NCBI RefSeq assembly: GCF_014640435.1 | Contig: NZ_BMGY01000005.1 | Coordinates: forward strand, 112,410-176,409 | Length of the DNA stretch: 64,000 nt | From: Hymenobacter frigidus | GTDB lineage: Bacteria; Bacteroidota; Bacteroidia; Cytophagales; Hymenobacteraceae | Direction of reading: 5' to 3' | Shown: positions 42,214-51,097 of the stretch, one piece after another | How the letters are laid out: each line of letters begins with the position of its first letter | Numbering within the stretch: the first letter of the stretch is position 1 | Program-made: the position numbers and the translations under genes | Notes under the pieces: model-generated | Database searches by the model: none | What the model was told of the DNA's origin: nothing | Seen by the model: the letters and a program-made list of their open reading frames with translations, nothing else

Positions 42214-45200
42214 TTATTCAATTACTACCCGCTTCACCATTGGCGTGGCTCCGGCCTGCACCCGGATGGTGTAGATGCCTTTTGCCAAGCCTGATACGTC
42301 GAGCGTCGTACCGGTAGTGGAAAGCGGAATATTTGCCCGAACCTGCTGCCCGAGGCTGTTGTAAATGCCCGCCTTCATAGCAATAGCCCCGGCCGTATTC
42401 GGCAGGGAAATCGTGAGCTTGGCATGGGCTGGATTTGGGTATAGCATTAACTCGAAGCCAGCCAGCGCCGCTGCCGTTGCCAAGGGGCCCATTGCGGGAC
42501 CAAAGCGCAGCTCAAAGCGGCCGGCTATCGTTTGCAGGGCTTGCTGAGGGCTCACGCTGAAGGTGTAGCGAGTTTGCTGGCGCAGGTTGATTTGCTGATT
42601 GGTCTGCGCATCGAACAGGTAGGCGTCCAGGCCCGTGGGTAGGTTAAGCAGTTGGTCGGCGCGGAGCGTGTAGCTGCCCGCCGCAGGCACGCCGATGCTC
42701 AGCGGCACCACTGTGGCGGTGGTGAGTTTGGCCAGGCCCGCAATGGCCTGCGCCTCTCCGTTGGCGGCCAGGGCCGTCAAGTTCAGGCCGCTGGGATTGG
42801 GAAGCTTCATGGCATCGTACTGCGAATCGAGTCCCGCGGTGGCCCCGGTTTCGGCGTACACGAACAGCGCGTCGGCCGGACCGGCCGCGCCCTGCAAATT
42901 GAGCTGCACCAAGGGCCGGGTTTCGGCCGAGCCCCGGCGCACGGGTACCTGCGTGGTGTAGCTCGTTATCCGCTGAGCGTTGCGAAAAGTGAGGCTACCC
43001 GTGGTCTGGCCGGGGCTGACCCGCACGAAAAAGCCCTGGCTGGAACCAATGAGTGGGCTGCCACCGCCCATGCCGTTGGTGTAGGCGCGGTAGGTGCCGC
43101 TGTACTGGCTGCTGCTTTCGAACACGTACATGGCCGCGTCCAGGTTGGGGCGGTCGGCAGCGGCTACCGTAGTCCAGTCGAGCGGGGCGGGGTACGGATT
43201 GCCTACCAGTGCCCAGCCGCCGTCAGCAGCGGTGGGGCCGGCGGTACGGGCCAGGGCTACGGTCAGGTCGCCGGTGTTGAGGGTGCCGGCGAAATCAACT
43301 TTCTCAGCAGCCGAAATATTGACGGTGTAGCCCCGGCCAGCTGCCAGGGCATCGCTGGTAGCCAGCGGCGACACCCAGCCCTTGTCGAAGGCGCTGTAGT
43401 TGTTGGTGGTTGTGGCCAGCCGATTTTGGTCGTAGCCAAACACCGTGGGGAAAGGCGTAACCTGCCCCGGCGAAGCTGAGCTGTTGTAAGCACCGTTCAG
43501 TACTGGCGCGAAACCGGCAGTCATCAGGTCGGCAACTGTGGTGGCCGCTACGGGGGCGCTGTAGTGGCGATAGCCCACGCCGGCGTTTACCGAAGGGTCG
43601 AGGTACCGCTGCATCAGCGCGGTATTGCCCTGCACACGGCCCGTGCTGCTGTTCACAACCAGGGCTGTGCCCGCCGCGCTGGAAGGCAGGGTAAGGGTCT
43701 GGCCGTTCAGCACCAAGTTGCCCGTCGAGCCCACCGTCAGGGCCTGCATTACCTTTTCGGCGGAGTTCAGCGTGACATTGTTGGTATTGGTGGTGGTCAG
43801 GTTGCGCACTTGGCTGGGCAGGGCCCCGCCCGTTACTTGAGCCACGGTGCCATTGTAGATATAGCTGGCGTCGTTGCTGAAGCTGCGGGTACCCGTGAGC
43901 CGCACCGAGCCGGTATTGCCGGTCTGCTCAATGCCCAGCGGGTCGCAGATGCCCAAAGTACCGCCAGCGGCCAGTACGAAATTGCCTACCCCCGTAAGCG
44001 GCTGGCAGGCTGTGAGCAGGGTGCCACCATCCTGCACCGTTAGGGTGCCCATTACTGCGAGGGCACCAGTGAGAGTAGCAGTGCCGGCACCACCAGTTGT
44101 TGGCCCGGTGACGGTAACGTTACGGTAGGTGCCGCTCACGTTTTGCGGGGTACTTACTACCAAATCTGTGAGGGTCGAAACATCATTGAAACGCACGCTC
44201 ACGGAATTTCCGGCAAAGTTTGCCACTAGCATATCCAAGTCGCTGTCTCCATCCAAGTCAGCCATTGCTACTCGATAAGGTTGACTACCTACTGAAACAT
44301 CGGTGCCGTTTGTGAAAACGCCGGTGCCGTTGTTAACCCGCACACTCACGGTGTTGCTGAATATGTTTGGCACGAGTATATCCAAATCACTGTCGCCGTC
44401 AATATCCGCTGCGGTAACACCACCCGGTGAATTGCCAACTGGCAGGGTTGAACTCAATGTAAAAGCGCCAGTGCCATTATTGGAGAACACGACCACATTA
44501 TTGCTGCCAAAATTGGCTACCAGCAAGTCAAGGTCGCCGTCACTATCAACGTCAGCAGCCGTTACACCTCGGGGCTGACTACCTGAACTTAGGTTAGTAG
44601 TGCCACTAAATGCACCGCTGCCGTTATTCAAACGGATGCTAACCGTTGTGCTCTGAAAGCTACCCGTAATCAGGTCCATATCCCCATCGTTGTCAACATC
44701 GGCGGTGGTCAAGCTGAATGGAAAAGTGCCAACAGGTACCTCTGAGCCGCCACTGAACGTTCCACTCCCATTATTAATTCGAATGCTCACGGTATTTCCG
44801 GCACCATTTGACACCAACAAATCCAAGTCGCCATCACCGTCCAAGTCGGTCAACATTACGCTCTGAGGTTGATTGCCCACGACCAATTCGGAGCTGCCTG
44901 AAAAAAGTCCGCTGCCGTTATTAAATCGCACACTGGCTGTATTTGCGTTATAGTTAGCAGTTACAATGTCAAGGTCGCCATCGCCATCGATGTCAGATAG
45001 TGAAAGGCCACGGGGCTGACTGCCGACTGGAACTTCGGCAGTACCGCCAAAAGCCCCACTACCGTTATTCAGACGGATGCTAACGGAATTACCTGTGAAG
45101 TTTGGTGTCAGCAAATCCAAGTCGTTATCGTTGTCAATATCCGCAGTGATTACGATATATGGATTGCTTCCAACCGATACTTCTGCACCATTACTGAATG

Positions 45201-45606
45201 TACCGTTGCCGCCAGTAGCTGCAGTCGTAAATTGAAAAACACGTGGCAAGGCCAAGTTGCCATTGGTGCTCCTAGCCGCAGTGGTTACTGTAGCAAATAC
45301 TGTCTCACCAGGTTTAAAATCATGCGCTGGCGCAAACGACAAATTGTTCCCGGTCAGCGCAGTGGTGCCCGTGTTGCCGGTGCGTCTGCCACCACGTTGA
45401 GTGCTGAATATCTGCAGAGCCGCTTCTGAGCCAGAGCTCAAAGGCTCACTAAACGTTGCGGTTACACTACTGGCCCTCGGGGCTGAGCGTTGATTCACCG
45501 TTGGGGACACTCCCACGATGATAGGTTGAGCGAGCGCTGATAGTGGCAACAACCCAATGATGGGCAGTGCTATACCTGCTGATAATGAGCGTAAATGAAA
45601 TGACAT
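42214..45606 (-). CDS. FG-GAP/VCBS-repeat protein with type IX sorting domain
   Basis: The 1130-residue secreted protein has a signal peptide (LSAGIALPIIGLLPLSALA), an Ig-like Big_5-type domain (about 28-130), then seven tandem FG-GAP/VCBS repeats of about 46 residues (about 143-475), each with a calcium-type loop such as DIDNDNDLDLL or DLDGDGDLDLL. A middle region of about 500 residues follows (VTGPTTGGAGTATLTGALAV and later Ser/Thr-rich domains). The C terminus (MLYPNPAHAKLTISLP ... GIYTIRVQAG) is a type A T9SS sorting domain. It is a surface or secreted protein whose ligand is unknown. The true start is the ATG at 45606; the extra open frame to 45666 has no signal-peptide role. Confidence 0.9.
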   Translation of the reverse strand: MSFHLRSLSAGIALPIIGLLPLSALAQPIIVGVSPTVNQRSAPRASSVTATFSEPLSSGSEAALQIFSTQRGGRRTGNTGTTALTGNNLSFAPAHDFKPGETVFATVTTAARSTNGNLALPRVFQFTTAATGGNGTFSNGAEVSVGSNPYIVITADIDNDNDLDLLTPNFTGNSVSIRLNNGSGAFGGTAEVPVGSQPRGLSLSDIDGDGDLDIVTANYNANTASVRFNNGSGLFSGSSELVVGNQPQSVMLTDLDGDGDLDLLVSNGAGNTVSIRINNGSGTFSGGSEVPVGTFPFSLTTADVDNDGDMDLITGSFQSTTVSIRLNNGSGAFSGTTNLSSGSQPRGVTAADVDSDGDLDLLVANFGSNNVVVFSNNGTGAFTLSSTLPVGNSPGGVTAADIDGDSDLDILVPNIFSNTVSVRVNNGTGVFTNGTDVSVGSQPYRVAMADLDGDSDLDMLVANFAGNSVSVRFNDVSTLTDLVVSTPQNVSGTYRNVTVTGPTTGGAGTATLTGALAVMGTLTVQDGGTLLTACQPLTGVGNFVLAAGGTLGICDPLGIEQTGNTGSVRLTGTRSFSNDASYIYNGTVAQVTGGALPSQVRNLTTTNTNNVTLNSAEKVMQALTVGSTGNLVLNGQTLTLPSSAAGTALVVNSSTGRVQGNTALMQRYLDPSVNAGVGYRHYSAPVAATTVADLMTAGFAPVLNGAYNSSASPGQVTPFPTVFGYDQNRLATTTNNYSAFDKGWVSPLATSDALAAGRGYTVNISAAEKVDFAGTLNTGDLTVALARTAGPTAADGGWALVGNPYPAPLDWTTVAAADRPNLDAAMYVFESSSQYSGTYRAYTNGMGGGSPLIGSSQGFFVRVSPGQTTGSLTFRNAQRITSYTTQVPVRRGSAETRPLVQLNLQGAAGPADALFVYAETGATAGLDSQYDAMKLPNPSGLNLTALAANGEAQAIAGLAKLTTATVVPLSIGVPAAGSYTLRADQLLNLPTGLDAYLFDAQTNQQINLRQQTRYTFSVSPQQALQTIAGRFELRFGPAMGPLATAAALAGFELMLYPNPAHAKLTISLPNTAGAIAMKAGIYNSLGQQVRANIPLSTTGTTLDVSGLAKGIYTIRVQAGATPMVKRVVIE

Positions 45607-45663
45607 TGGCAAAAGTGTAGATAATGTGGATTGATTTGAGGAATTCGCAAAATGGAATCTAAT

Positions 45664-45671
45664 CAAAGCTA
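45664..45671 (-). promoter_or_regulatory. -7 promoter element ahead of the FG-GAP protein
   Basis: Reads TAGCTTTG on the minus strand (TAnnTTTG exact), 57 bases upstream of the ATG at 45606. Confidence 0.5.
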
Positions 45672-45692
45672 GCTAAAATGCTGCTTACGAGC

Positions 45693-46772
45693 TTAACCAA
45701 CGAAACCAGAAGACTTGCTATTGTGGCTAATTCCTATGAAAAAACGCTCAAAATAGGTATACGATAGGTAGCTGGCTACTAACGACACAATTATTGAAGT
45801 AAGCAACGTGTATATGTTTGGTACCGGAATAACTCTAGCTATCAATGAGAAACAAGCCTTAATAATCGCATATACTAATGGATGTAGTAAGTATACCGAA
45901 TAGCTTATTTGGCCCAGTAATAGCAAAGGCTTATCGATAAACACCGATGCGTGAACAGAGCTAAAAAAGCTGTAACAAAGCAGCAAGCAGCTAACGATGA
46001 AGAACAGTCTGTTGAAACCCGTTACAAGCACAATGGCGGCGCCTTGAATTGGAAGCAATAAAAAAATTGCAAATCCAATGGCTCCTATTAAAGCACTCTG
46101 AACTAATCTTACCGCACTAGATTGAATGAACTTTCCCATTAATACACCCCCCAGAAAGAGAACGAACTGATTCAATGGATTTGTGTAAATATGCCACTGG
46201 TCAGACAAAGTCGCATTAGTTTTTAGAGCAACAAATGAAAAGTAACAAGTGATTACAAGTGCTAACAGGGCAAATAGAAAAAAAACGATTCGACTCTTGT
46301 TTAGTAGAAAAACTAACAAAGGAAAAGCAAGATAAAAACACAGTTCATTGCCAATAGACCAAGCGCCAGTCGCAAAGTAAACATCCCATTTTACCAAGCC
46401 AAAAAGTCCAGTCAGATTCAAAAAGACATCTGTAGCAGCCGGAACGTGTTTTGAAAGTGCGATAGAGAGTAACGTAGCTAACCATAAAAGCGGAAATATT
46501 CTAAAGAATCGCCTCTTGTAGAACTCTCGTAAATCGATAATCTTTAAATGAAGGCTTGAGCTATATATATAGCTAAGTGTTTGGCCACTCAAAATATAAA
46601 AGATTGCCACGCCGTAGATTCCCACTCGACCTAAAAACGAATTTGCCGGTTGCTCTCCGAAGGTCCAAGAGCAGTAATGGTAAGTCATTATACCCAAGGC
46701 AGCCAAGCCACGCAGATAATCTAATCCTGGTAATCTCATCTTTGCCTGACTCGGCGAAGGAATTGTCAGCAT
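45693..46772 (-). CDS. acyltransferase family 3 membrane protein (OafA-like)
   Basis: The 359-residue protein has about ten hydrophobic spans and the acyltransferase-3 start LDYLRGLAALGIMTYHY (catalytic His about residue 32), with GRVGIYGVAIFYILSGQTL next. Such enzymes O-acetylate lipopolysaccharide or capsule sugars, often in surface polymer loci. The gene and its upstream neighbour are visibly AT-rich (two 60-base lines counted at 32% GC), unlike the 60-65% flanks, suggesting recent acquisition. A second ATG at 46739, just before the conserved core, is an alternative start. Confidence 0.85.
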   Translation of the reverse strand: MLTIPSPSQAKMRLPGLDYLRGLAALGIMTYHYCSWTFGEQPANSFLGRVGIYGVAIFYILSGQTLSYIYSSSLHLKIIDLREFYKRRFFRIFPLLWLATLLSIALSKHVPAATDVFLNLTGLFGLVKWDVYFATGAWSIGNELCFYLAFPLLVFLLNKSRIVFFLFALLALVITCYFSFVALKTNATLSDQWHIYTNPLNQFVLFLGGVLMGKFIQSSAVRLVQSALIGAIGFAIFLLLPIQGAAIVLVTGFNRLFFIVSCLLLCYSFFSSVHASVFIDKPLLLLGQISYSVYLLHPLVYAIIKACFSLIARVIPVPNIYTLLTSIIVSLVASYLSYTYFERFFIGISHNSKSSGFVG

Positions 46773-46811
46773 TTGAGAAAGGTTAAGGCAGTAGTTGGCT
46801 TTATTTGATGG

Positions 46812-47852
46812 CTATTTATGAGCTATTTTCCATAGGGCCTGAAAGTATCCGCCGGTCTGGGATACTCTTCTATGCGCATCGTAAGCGTCGTCTTCCTCTA
46901 CAAGTGTATAGCTGTTGCCGAGCATCTGGCTATAATCAGCGAAAAGGATAGGCTTGACAACTCCATGCTCTTTGGAGCTTTCTTTTCCATTTCGAGCTTG
47001 CATCAAATAAACCCAGTTGCAATTGGATTTTACATAATCCAAGTAATTAGCTACGATGTCGGGCTCCATCTCGCCAAAGCTGGCGGCATTCCAAAAAATA
47101 TCAAACTTGAAGTTTGTCAGTAAGGGAAATTGCCAATTGCCGAACAAGTGTATTTTGCCTTTCTCCAAAGTGGAGAGGTCACTGAGTTCCAAATTCTTTT
47201 CTGAACTAACAATTGCGTTGTTACCAAATACGTTTTCCAGGTATTTTTCGCACAAATACAATTGTGCGGGCAAGTCGAAGCAGAGGATTGTCAGATTCGG
47301 ATACATTTTTTTAAGTATCTCAACCTGAAATCCTGAGCCTGAGCCGAGTTCAACAATGGTTTCATCACCTCTCAACTTTATGTGATTTTGAGCAAAGCAA
47401 TACCGTACATAGAAGCTAAGAAATTTCATGGTGTATTTTTTACCCTTGATAACAAACAAGTCTTGAGGATTACCAAAATCACTTGCTTCTACATTGCTAA
47501 TTGGTTGTGCACCCGATAGCTGTCCTTGAAGGCTGCTATATTTATAAGCCATTTCCCGTATGTCCGATAAACGCAAGGAATAAGGCAAAGAAGCGCGATT
47601 ATCGATGAAAAGCTTCCGAACAATTTTACGGATAGACTTTATATAAAATGGCATTCGAGGATGGTAATAATATACCAAATCATTGAAGCCAAAGGTGGTG
47701 AATATTGGGTATTTTCCGCTCCTCAGCTCACTTAAATCAGCCTGTTTGACTTCATCGGTGATTTGTTCTTCGTATGCTCTCCAATATCTTCCGGCTTGAA
47801 ATATCTCCGGTGCGTTACGGTAGGCTGCGTTAAGTTTGTCAAGGTGATTCAT
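46812..47852 (-). CDS. putative sugar O-methyltransferase (NanM-like)
   Basis: The 346-residue protein resembles the putative sugar O-methyltransferase family found with carbohydrate clusters: RYWRAYEEQI, FTTFGFNDLVYYYHP, SAM motif VELGSGSGFQVEILKKMYP (about 167-185), LCFDLPAQLYLCEKYL, and FDIFWNAASFGEMEPDIVANY. It lies 40 bases upstream of the acyltransferase on the same strand and shares its AT-rich composition (a line near 47.3 kb counts 38% GC), so the two probably arrived together. Family placement is by recalled resemblance and is moderate. Confidence 0.7.
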   Translation of the reverse strand: MNHLDKLNAAYRNAPEIFQAGRYWRAYEEQITDEVKQADLSELRSGKYPIFTTFGFNDLVYYYHPRMPFYIKSIRKIVRKLFIDNRASLPYSLRLSDIREMAYKYSSLQGQLSGAQPISNVEASDFGNPQDLFVIKGKKYTMKFLSFYVRYCFAQNHIKLRGDETIVELGSGSGFQVEILKKMYPNLTILCFDLPAQLYLCEKYLENVFGNNAIVSSEKNLELSDLSTLEKGKIHLFGNWQFPLLTNFKFDIFWNAASFGEMEPDIVANYLDYVKSNCNWVYLMQARNGKESSKEHGVVKPILFADYSQMLGNSYTLVEEDDAYDAHRRVSQTGGYFQALWKIAHK

Positions 47853-47914
47853 TTCGTGTAAATTTCGAGAGTTTTGTATTAAAATGACCCTATTATTGGT
47901 CAGGGAGTTTTAGT

Positions 47915-49225
47915 TTAGTTATTCATTATCTTACTCAACTCGCCTGCCAGCGCCCGGCGCGAGTAGCGCGTGTGGCTCACGGCCGGCAAGTCCAGGTTGG
48001 AGTTGATGCGCCACTGGGCCACCAGGGTTTCCAACGTATCGAGCATCAGCGCGGCATCCTGGTAGGGCAGGGCCTGGCCCGCGCCGCACTCCTGCAGCAG
48101 GTTGTCGGCGTCGGAGCCGGTGGGGCCCACGCACAGGATGGGCTTGTTGGCCGCCAGGTATTCGAACACCTTGCCGGGCAGGATGCCGAAGTTGCGCGGC
48201 ACGTCCGGAATGGCCATCAGCAGCACAGAGGACTCTAATAGGTACTCGACCGACTTATCATGGGGCACGAAGGGGATGAATTCGGTGATGGGCAAGAGTC
48301 CCGCCCGCTCAATCTGGCCGCGTAGCTCAGCCGAAACCTGACCCACGAAGCGCAGCCGCAACGGTACCTCGGGGTGGGCGGCGGCGCAGGTAGCCACGGT
48401 CTTTAGCAACTGCTCGATGCGGTACAGCTCCGTGATGGTGCCGGTGTGGGTGATGCGCAGGCAGTCGGTTGGCGCGGCCGAGGACTGGCGGAAATCCGAC
48501 TCGTCGTAGCCGTTGGGCAGTACGTGGAATTTGGTGGTGGGCAGCACCGGCAGCTTGGCCAGAAACAGGCGCTTGGTTTCGGGCGAAGTGACCAACACGG
48601 CGTCGGCCTGGGTCAGGACCTGGCGCTCGTAGCGCGCATCGAGCCAGGCTGCCAGCGGCGTGTGATGCAGGTCTTTGTAGTAATAAATATCCGTCCAGGG
48701 GTCGCGTAGGTCGGCCAGCCAGCGCAGGCCGTGGCGTTTTTTCAGCTCCAGGCCGATGAGTTGGGTGGAGTGCGGGGGCGAGGAGGTGAGCACGGCATCA
48801 AACTGCTCGCCGGCGGCCAGCAGCTGCTCCACGGCGGCCAGGGCGTGGCGGTTCCATCCCCGGCGCGGGTCTGGGATGAATAGGTTGCCGCGCACGAAGC
48901 GCAGGGCCTGCTGCAGCAGGCCGGGCTTGCCTTCGTTGGCGAAGCCGCCGTAGGGCACGGCGCGGCCCGTCAGCTTCTTATAGGACTCAAACGGCTCGGT
49001 GGTGCCGGTGCGGATGACGCGCACTGTCGGTGGGACCTCGGCCAGCAGGCTTTCGTCGAGCACGGGGTAGGTGGCCTGGGCCGGGTCCACGGTTATCACG
49101 GTGGCTTCCACTTGGAAATGACCTAAGTGCTTCACAAATTTCAGGCAGCGCTGCACGCCGGCCCCGCCCGAAGGCGGCCAATAATAAGTGATGACTAGCA
49201 GGCGTAGCGGGCGGGAAACGGACAC
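47915..49225 (-). CDS. GT4-family glycosyltransferase
   Basis: The 436-residue GT-B enzyme starts PLRLLVITYYWPPSGGAGVQR, the usual opening of this family, and continues with a donor half: HVLPNGYDESDF (about 226-237), THTGTITELYRIEQLLK, FIPFVPHDKSVEYLLESS and GKVFEYLAANKPILCVG with the donor Glu-type EYLAA. It would add sugar to a surface glycan. GC content is high, unlike the upstream AT-rich pair. The frame is open to a TTG at 49351, but the GTG at 49225 is preferred: it begins just before the conserved core, and a TACCTTCG motif lies 26 bases upstream. Confidence 0.82.
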   Translation of the reverse strand: MSVSRPLRLLVITYYWPPSGGAGVQRCLKFVKHLGHFQVEATVITVDPAQATYPVLDESLLAEVPPTVRVIRTGTTEPFESYKKLTGRAVPYGGFANEGKPGLLQQALRFVRGNLFIPDPRRGWNRHALAAVEQLLAAGEQFDAVLTSSPPHSTQLIGLELKKRHGLRWLADLRDPWTDIYYYKDLHHTPLAAWLDARYERQVLTQADAVLVTSPETKRLFLAKLPVLPTTKFHVLPNGYDESDFRQSSAAPTDCLRITHTGTITELYRIEQLLKTVATCAAAHPEVPLRLRFVGQVSAELRGQIERAGLLPITEFIPFVPHDKSVEYLLESSVLLMAIPDVPRNFGILPGKVFEYLAANKPILCVGPTGSDADNLLQECGAGQALPYQDAALMLDTLETLVAQWRINSNLDLPAVSHTRYSRRALAGELSKIMNN

Positions 49226-49251
49226 GAAAGCGGGAATCAGAAAGCGGGCCG

Positions 49252-49298
49252 CGAAGGTACGCCGTTTGCCGGTTTTCGGCCTTTTGTGGTTACTTTTG
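49252..49298. promoter_or_regulatory. divergent promoter elements for the GT4 gene and ffh
   Basis: On the minus strand TACCTTCG (49252-49259) is one mismatch from TAnnTTTG and serves the GT4 gene. On the plus strand TACTTTTG (49291-49298) matches exactly, with a TTG at 49266-49268 spaced 22 bases upstream, and serves ffh. Confidence 0.55.
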
Positions 49299-49402
49299 GG
49301 GTTCAATTTCGGTTTGATTCCGGGCAGCGCCCGCCGCACCAAATCAGCCAATTCCGCCTAAGTCAGGCAAACGACGTTCAGCGCAGCTAATTCAGCGAAT
49401 CC

Positions 49403-50767
49403 ATGTTTGATAACCTCTCCACCAAGCTCGACCGGGCCATTAAAACCCTCAAGGGCCAGGGCAGTATTTCCGAAATCAACGTTGCGGCCACCATCAAGGA
49501 AATCCGCCGGGCGCTGGTTGATGCCGATGTTAACTACAAGGTTGCCAAAGATGTAACTGACAAGATTAAGGAGGCTGCCATGGGCCGCGACGTGCTCACA
49601 GCCGTGTCGCCGGGCCAGCTCATGGTCAAAATCGTGTACGATGAGCTGACCGAGCTCATGGGCGGCGAGAAGAAGGACATCACCATCAAGGGCGACCCGG
49701 CCGTGGTGCTGCTCGCGGGCCTGCAGGGCTCGGGCAAAACCACGTTTGCGGGCAAGTTGGCCAGCTTTATCAAGAAGCAAAACCGCACCGTGCTGCTGGT
49801 GGCCTGCGACGTGTACCGCCCCGCCGCCATCGACCAGCTGAAGGTGCTGGGTGAGCAAATCGGCGTGGAAGTGTACTCGGAAGTCGAGAACAAGAACCCC
49901 GTTGAAATCTCGCGCAACGCCATCGAGTACGCGAAGAAGAACAACAAAAAGGTCGTCATCATCGACACCGCTGGCCGCCTGGCCGTGGACGAGCAGATGA
50001 TGCGTGAGATTGAGGCCGTGAAGGCGGCCATCAACCCGAGCGAGACGCTGTTTGTGGTGGACTCCATGACCGGCCAGGACGCCGTGAACACCGCCAAAAC
50101 CTTCAACGACCGGCTGCAGTTCGACGGCGTGGTGCTCACCAAGCTCGACGGTGATTCGCGTGGCGGTGCGGCCCTCAGCATCCGGGCCGTGGTGGAAAAA
50201 CCCATCAAGTTCATCTCGACCGGCGAGAAGATGGACGCGCTGGACCTATTCTACCCCGACCGCATGGCCCAGCGAATTCTGGGCATGGGCGACGTGATTT
50301 CGCTGGTGGAGCGGGCCCAGATGCAGTTTGATGAGGAAGAAGCCAAGCGCATCAACGCCAAAATCCGAAAAAACCAGTTTAATTTCGACGACTTCCTCTC
50401 GCAGCTGGAGCAAATCAAGAAGATGGGCAACATCAAGGACTTGATGGGTATGATTCCGGGCATGAGCAAGGCCATGAAGGACGTGGACATTGATGACGAC
50501 GCCTTCAAACCGGTTGAGGCCATCATCAAGAGCATGACCAAGCAGGAGCGGGCCAATCCCGACTTGCTCAACGGCTCGCGTAAGCGCCGCCTGGCCAAAG
50601 GCTCGGGCACCGACATTCAGCAGGTAAATGCCCTGATGAAGCAGTTTGATGACATGCGCAAAATGATGCGCACCATGAATAAAATGAGCCAGACCAAGGG
50701 CGGTATGGCCCAAATGGCCAAGATGATGGGCGGCATGAAAGGCGGCCCTGGCGGCATGATGCGCTAA
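49403..50767 (+). CDS. ffh: signal recognition particle protein Ffh
   Basis: The 454-residue GTPase binds signal peptides of nascent membrane proteins with SRP RNA and delivers them to FtsY. N domain MFDNLSTKLDRAIKTLKG; G domain with P-loop GLQGSGKTTFAGKLA (about 110-124), ACDVYRPAAIDQL, DTAGRL (about 190) and TKLDGDSRGGAALS (about 247); methionine-rich M domain ends with KMMRTMNKMSQTKGG and repeated Gly/Met. It has its own promoter and ends at a strong terminator. Confidence 0.97.
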   Translation: MFDNLSTKLDRAIKTLKGQGSISEINVAATIKEIRRALVDADVNYKVAKDVTDKIKEAAMGRDVLTAVSPGQLMVKIVYDELTELMGGEKKDITIKGDPAVVLLAGLQGSGKTTFAGKLASFIKKQNRTVLLVACDVYRPAAIDQLKVLGEQIGVEVYSEVENKNPVEISRNAIEYAKKNNKKVVIIDTAGRLAVDEQMMREIEAVKAAINPSETLFVVDSMTGQDAVNTAKTFNDRLQFDGVVLTKLDGDSRGGAALSIRAVVEKPIKFISTGEKMDALDLFYPDRMAQRILGMGDVISLVERAQMQFDEEEAKRINAKIRKNQFNFDDFLSQLEQIKKMGNIKDLMGMIPGMSKAMKDVDIDDDAFKPVEAIIKSMTKQERANPDLLNGSRKRRLAKGSGTDIQQVNALMKQFDDMRKMMRTMNKMSQTKGGMAQMAKMMGGMKGGPGGMMR

Positions 50768-50805
50768 GCTCCCGCCCGCGGAAGACCTTCGCAGTCTAAC
50801 TGCCT

Positions 50806-50838
50806 AAAAAAGCCCTGGCGATTCGTCAGGGCTTTTTT
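50806..50838 (+). terminator. rho-independent terminator of ffh
   Basis: AAAAAAGCCCTG (50806-50817) and its complement CAGGGCTTTTTT (50827-50838), with a 9-base loop and T-tract, 39 bases after the ffh stop. Confidence 0.9.
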
Positions 50839-51097
50839 TAATGTCTCAGCTCGTCGATTTGGCTCGTTCAAAAGCTGGTCTGGGAACAGGGTGACGCCGT
50901 GACAGGGTGTTAGTAGCTAATGGATTGTTGCCGAAAATCATCAAAACATTCTGGCGAATTCAGCGCTTACCCAATGACATAGAAAAAACCAGATGCATCG
51001 GGCAACCTTGCGACTGTCGGCTCCGAGTTATGGGGGCAGACCGGGCTGCCGGCTACTTCTGTCTTTCATCACCCCAACCACTTCACTTTTAGAACCC
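50839..51097. other. non-coding gap between ffh terminator and CHRD gene
   Basis: Together with the terminator this is a 330-base gap without a gene. A 61-residue open frame at 50907 has no recognisable start context or composition and is not called. A TACTTCTG (one mismatch to TAnnTTTG) near 51054 may be the promoter of the CHRD gene; otherwise nothing is visible. Confidence 0.5.
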
